From positions 1 to 32,331 of the IMG/VR virus record IMGVR_UViG_3300050121_000217: a DNA stretch of 32,331 nucleotides; one strand, written 5' to 3'. The position numbers were made by a program, and so were the translations under genes. Below, piece after piece: positions 31,917 through 32,331 of the stretch. The notes under the pieces are model-generated. The model searched no databases. It was not told where the DNA came from and saw only the letters and a list, made by a program, of their open reading frames with translations. Source of the stretch: a virus. Each line of letters begins with the position of its first letter. Position 1 is the stretch's first letter.

Positions 31917-32331
31917 TTATTTTATTAAATTTAGCCTTGTATCTAACACGCTTATCGGTGTGCCTATGGGTTTTTCTTTGTGGGGTAGTTTACTTAAAGT
32001 TGAATTAGTAACAGCCAATCTGCTAAAAACAGCACCCTCATTTGATGGTACTGCTTCAGCGGTATCTTTTTGAAACATGATGCTATCTGCAAAGCCGAGT
32101 TCTACTGCTTTTCTTGCATTCATCCAGCTTTCTGCATCCATCATGTTTGATAGTTTTGAACGTGACATACCTGTTTTCAGTGTATAGGCATTAATAATCG
32201 ATTCTTTGACTTCACTGAGCATTCCAATTGCTTTTTGCATATCCTCAGTGTCACCCATCGCAATTGTCATTGGGTTATGGATCATTATGCAAGCAACAGG
32301 TGATATTTGTACCTCGCCACCTGCCATAGCA
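31917..32331 (-). CDS. ClpP-type prohead protease, C-terminal part (runs off the window)
   Basis: The frame is open to the right edge, so the start and the catalytic Ser lie outside. Visible are the ClpP-fold segment AMAGGEVQISPVACIMIHNP with the catalytic His in IHNP, the helix EDMQKAIGMLSEVKESIINA, and MMDAESWMNARKAVELGFAD, where the third catalytic residue normally sits. The last ~50 residues form a phage-specific tail. It processes the capsid scaffold domain and lies just upstream of the capsid gene. Confidence 0.9.
   Translation of the reverse strand, partial: AMAGGEVQISPVACIMIHNPMTIAMGDTEDMQKAIGMLSEVKESIINAYTLKTGMSRSKLSNMMDAESWMNARKAVELGFADSIMFQKDTAEAVPSNEGAVFSRLAVTNSTLSKLPHKEKPIGTPISVLDTRLNLIK

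Overview
The window looks like the chromosome of an AT-rich low-GC Gram-positive anaerobe, most likely a member of the Clostridia. The support is a full-length pyruvate phosphate dikinase of clostridial type, strong AGGAGG-like ribosome binding sites, consensus TTGACA/TATAAT promoters, a lipoprotein signal, and a prophage with tandem large serine recombinases and an HK97-like head. I cannot name a genus from sequence alone.

Layout. (1) 1-2400: an XRE-type regulator faces a broken gene across a compact control region with two promoters, two near-identical palindromic operator candidates 29 bp apart, and an early terminator. (2) 2430-5591: housekeeping DNA, with ppdK on the minus strand and tRNA-Ala(GGC) with its own promoter and terminator. 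(3) 5700-8770: small repeats and a very long hairpin, an unrecognised gene, a small membrane ORF broken by a 34-bp tandem duplication, a secreted metallo-beta-lactamase-fold lipoprotein, and a possible lone IS3-like end. (4) 9080-16198: an accessory, defence-type block. It holds a PD-(D/E)XK-DUF2075 nuclease/helicase fusion, remnants of DUF3795 and acetyltransferase genes, a DUF2971 gene split by one frameshift in an A8 run, a DUF5677-like gene, and a two-gene OLD nuclease plus UvrD-type helicase unit that fits a compact Gabija system. (5) 16413-32331: the recombination, lysis, tail and head-completion end of a siphovirus-like prophage, all on the minus strand and running off the right edge.

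How the genes work together. In transcription order (right to left) the prophage encodes a ClpP-type prohead protease (partial), HK97 capsid, head-tail connector, head closure, HK97-gp10-like protein, tail terminator candidate, Ig-bearing major tail protein, tail assembly chaperone with a -1 frameshifted long form, tape measure, Dit, Tal-like protein, a receptor-end SGNH protein, holin and amidase. A terminator follows. Next come a zinc-binding HTH protein, a small SHOCT-like protein and two serine recombinases, all chained by short overlaps. The prophage end therefore probably lies in 16199-16412, which puts the Gabija-like operon just outside it in the host flank.

The most noteworthy content is the defence-type block, with intact nuclease/helicase systems beside decaying accessory genes. 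Other notable signals are the compact GajB-like helicase, two -1 slippage sites, the 44-residue hydrophobic repeat in the tape measure, and the duplicated module and altered catalytic site of the tail SGNH protein. Family names come from sequence recognition, not from database searches.
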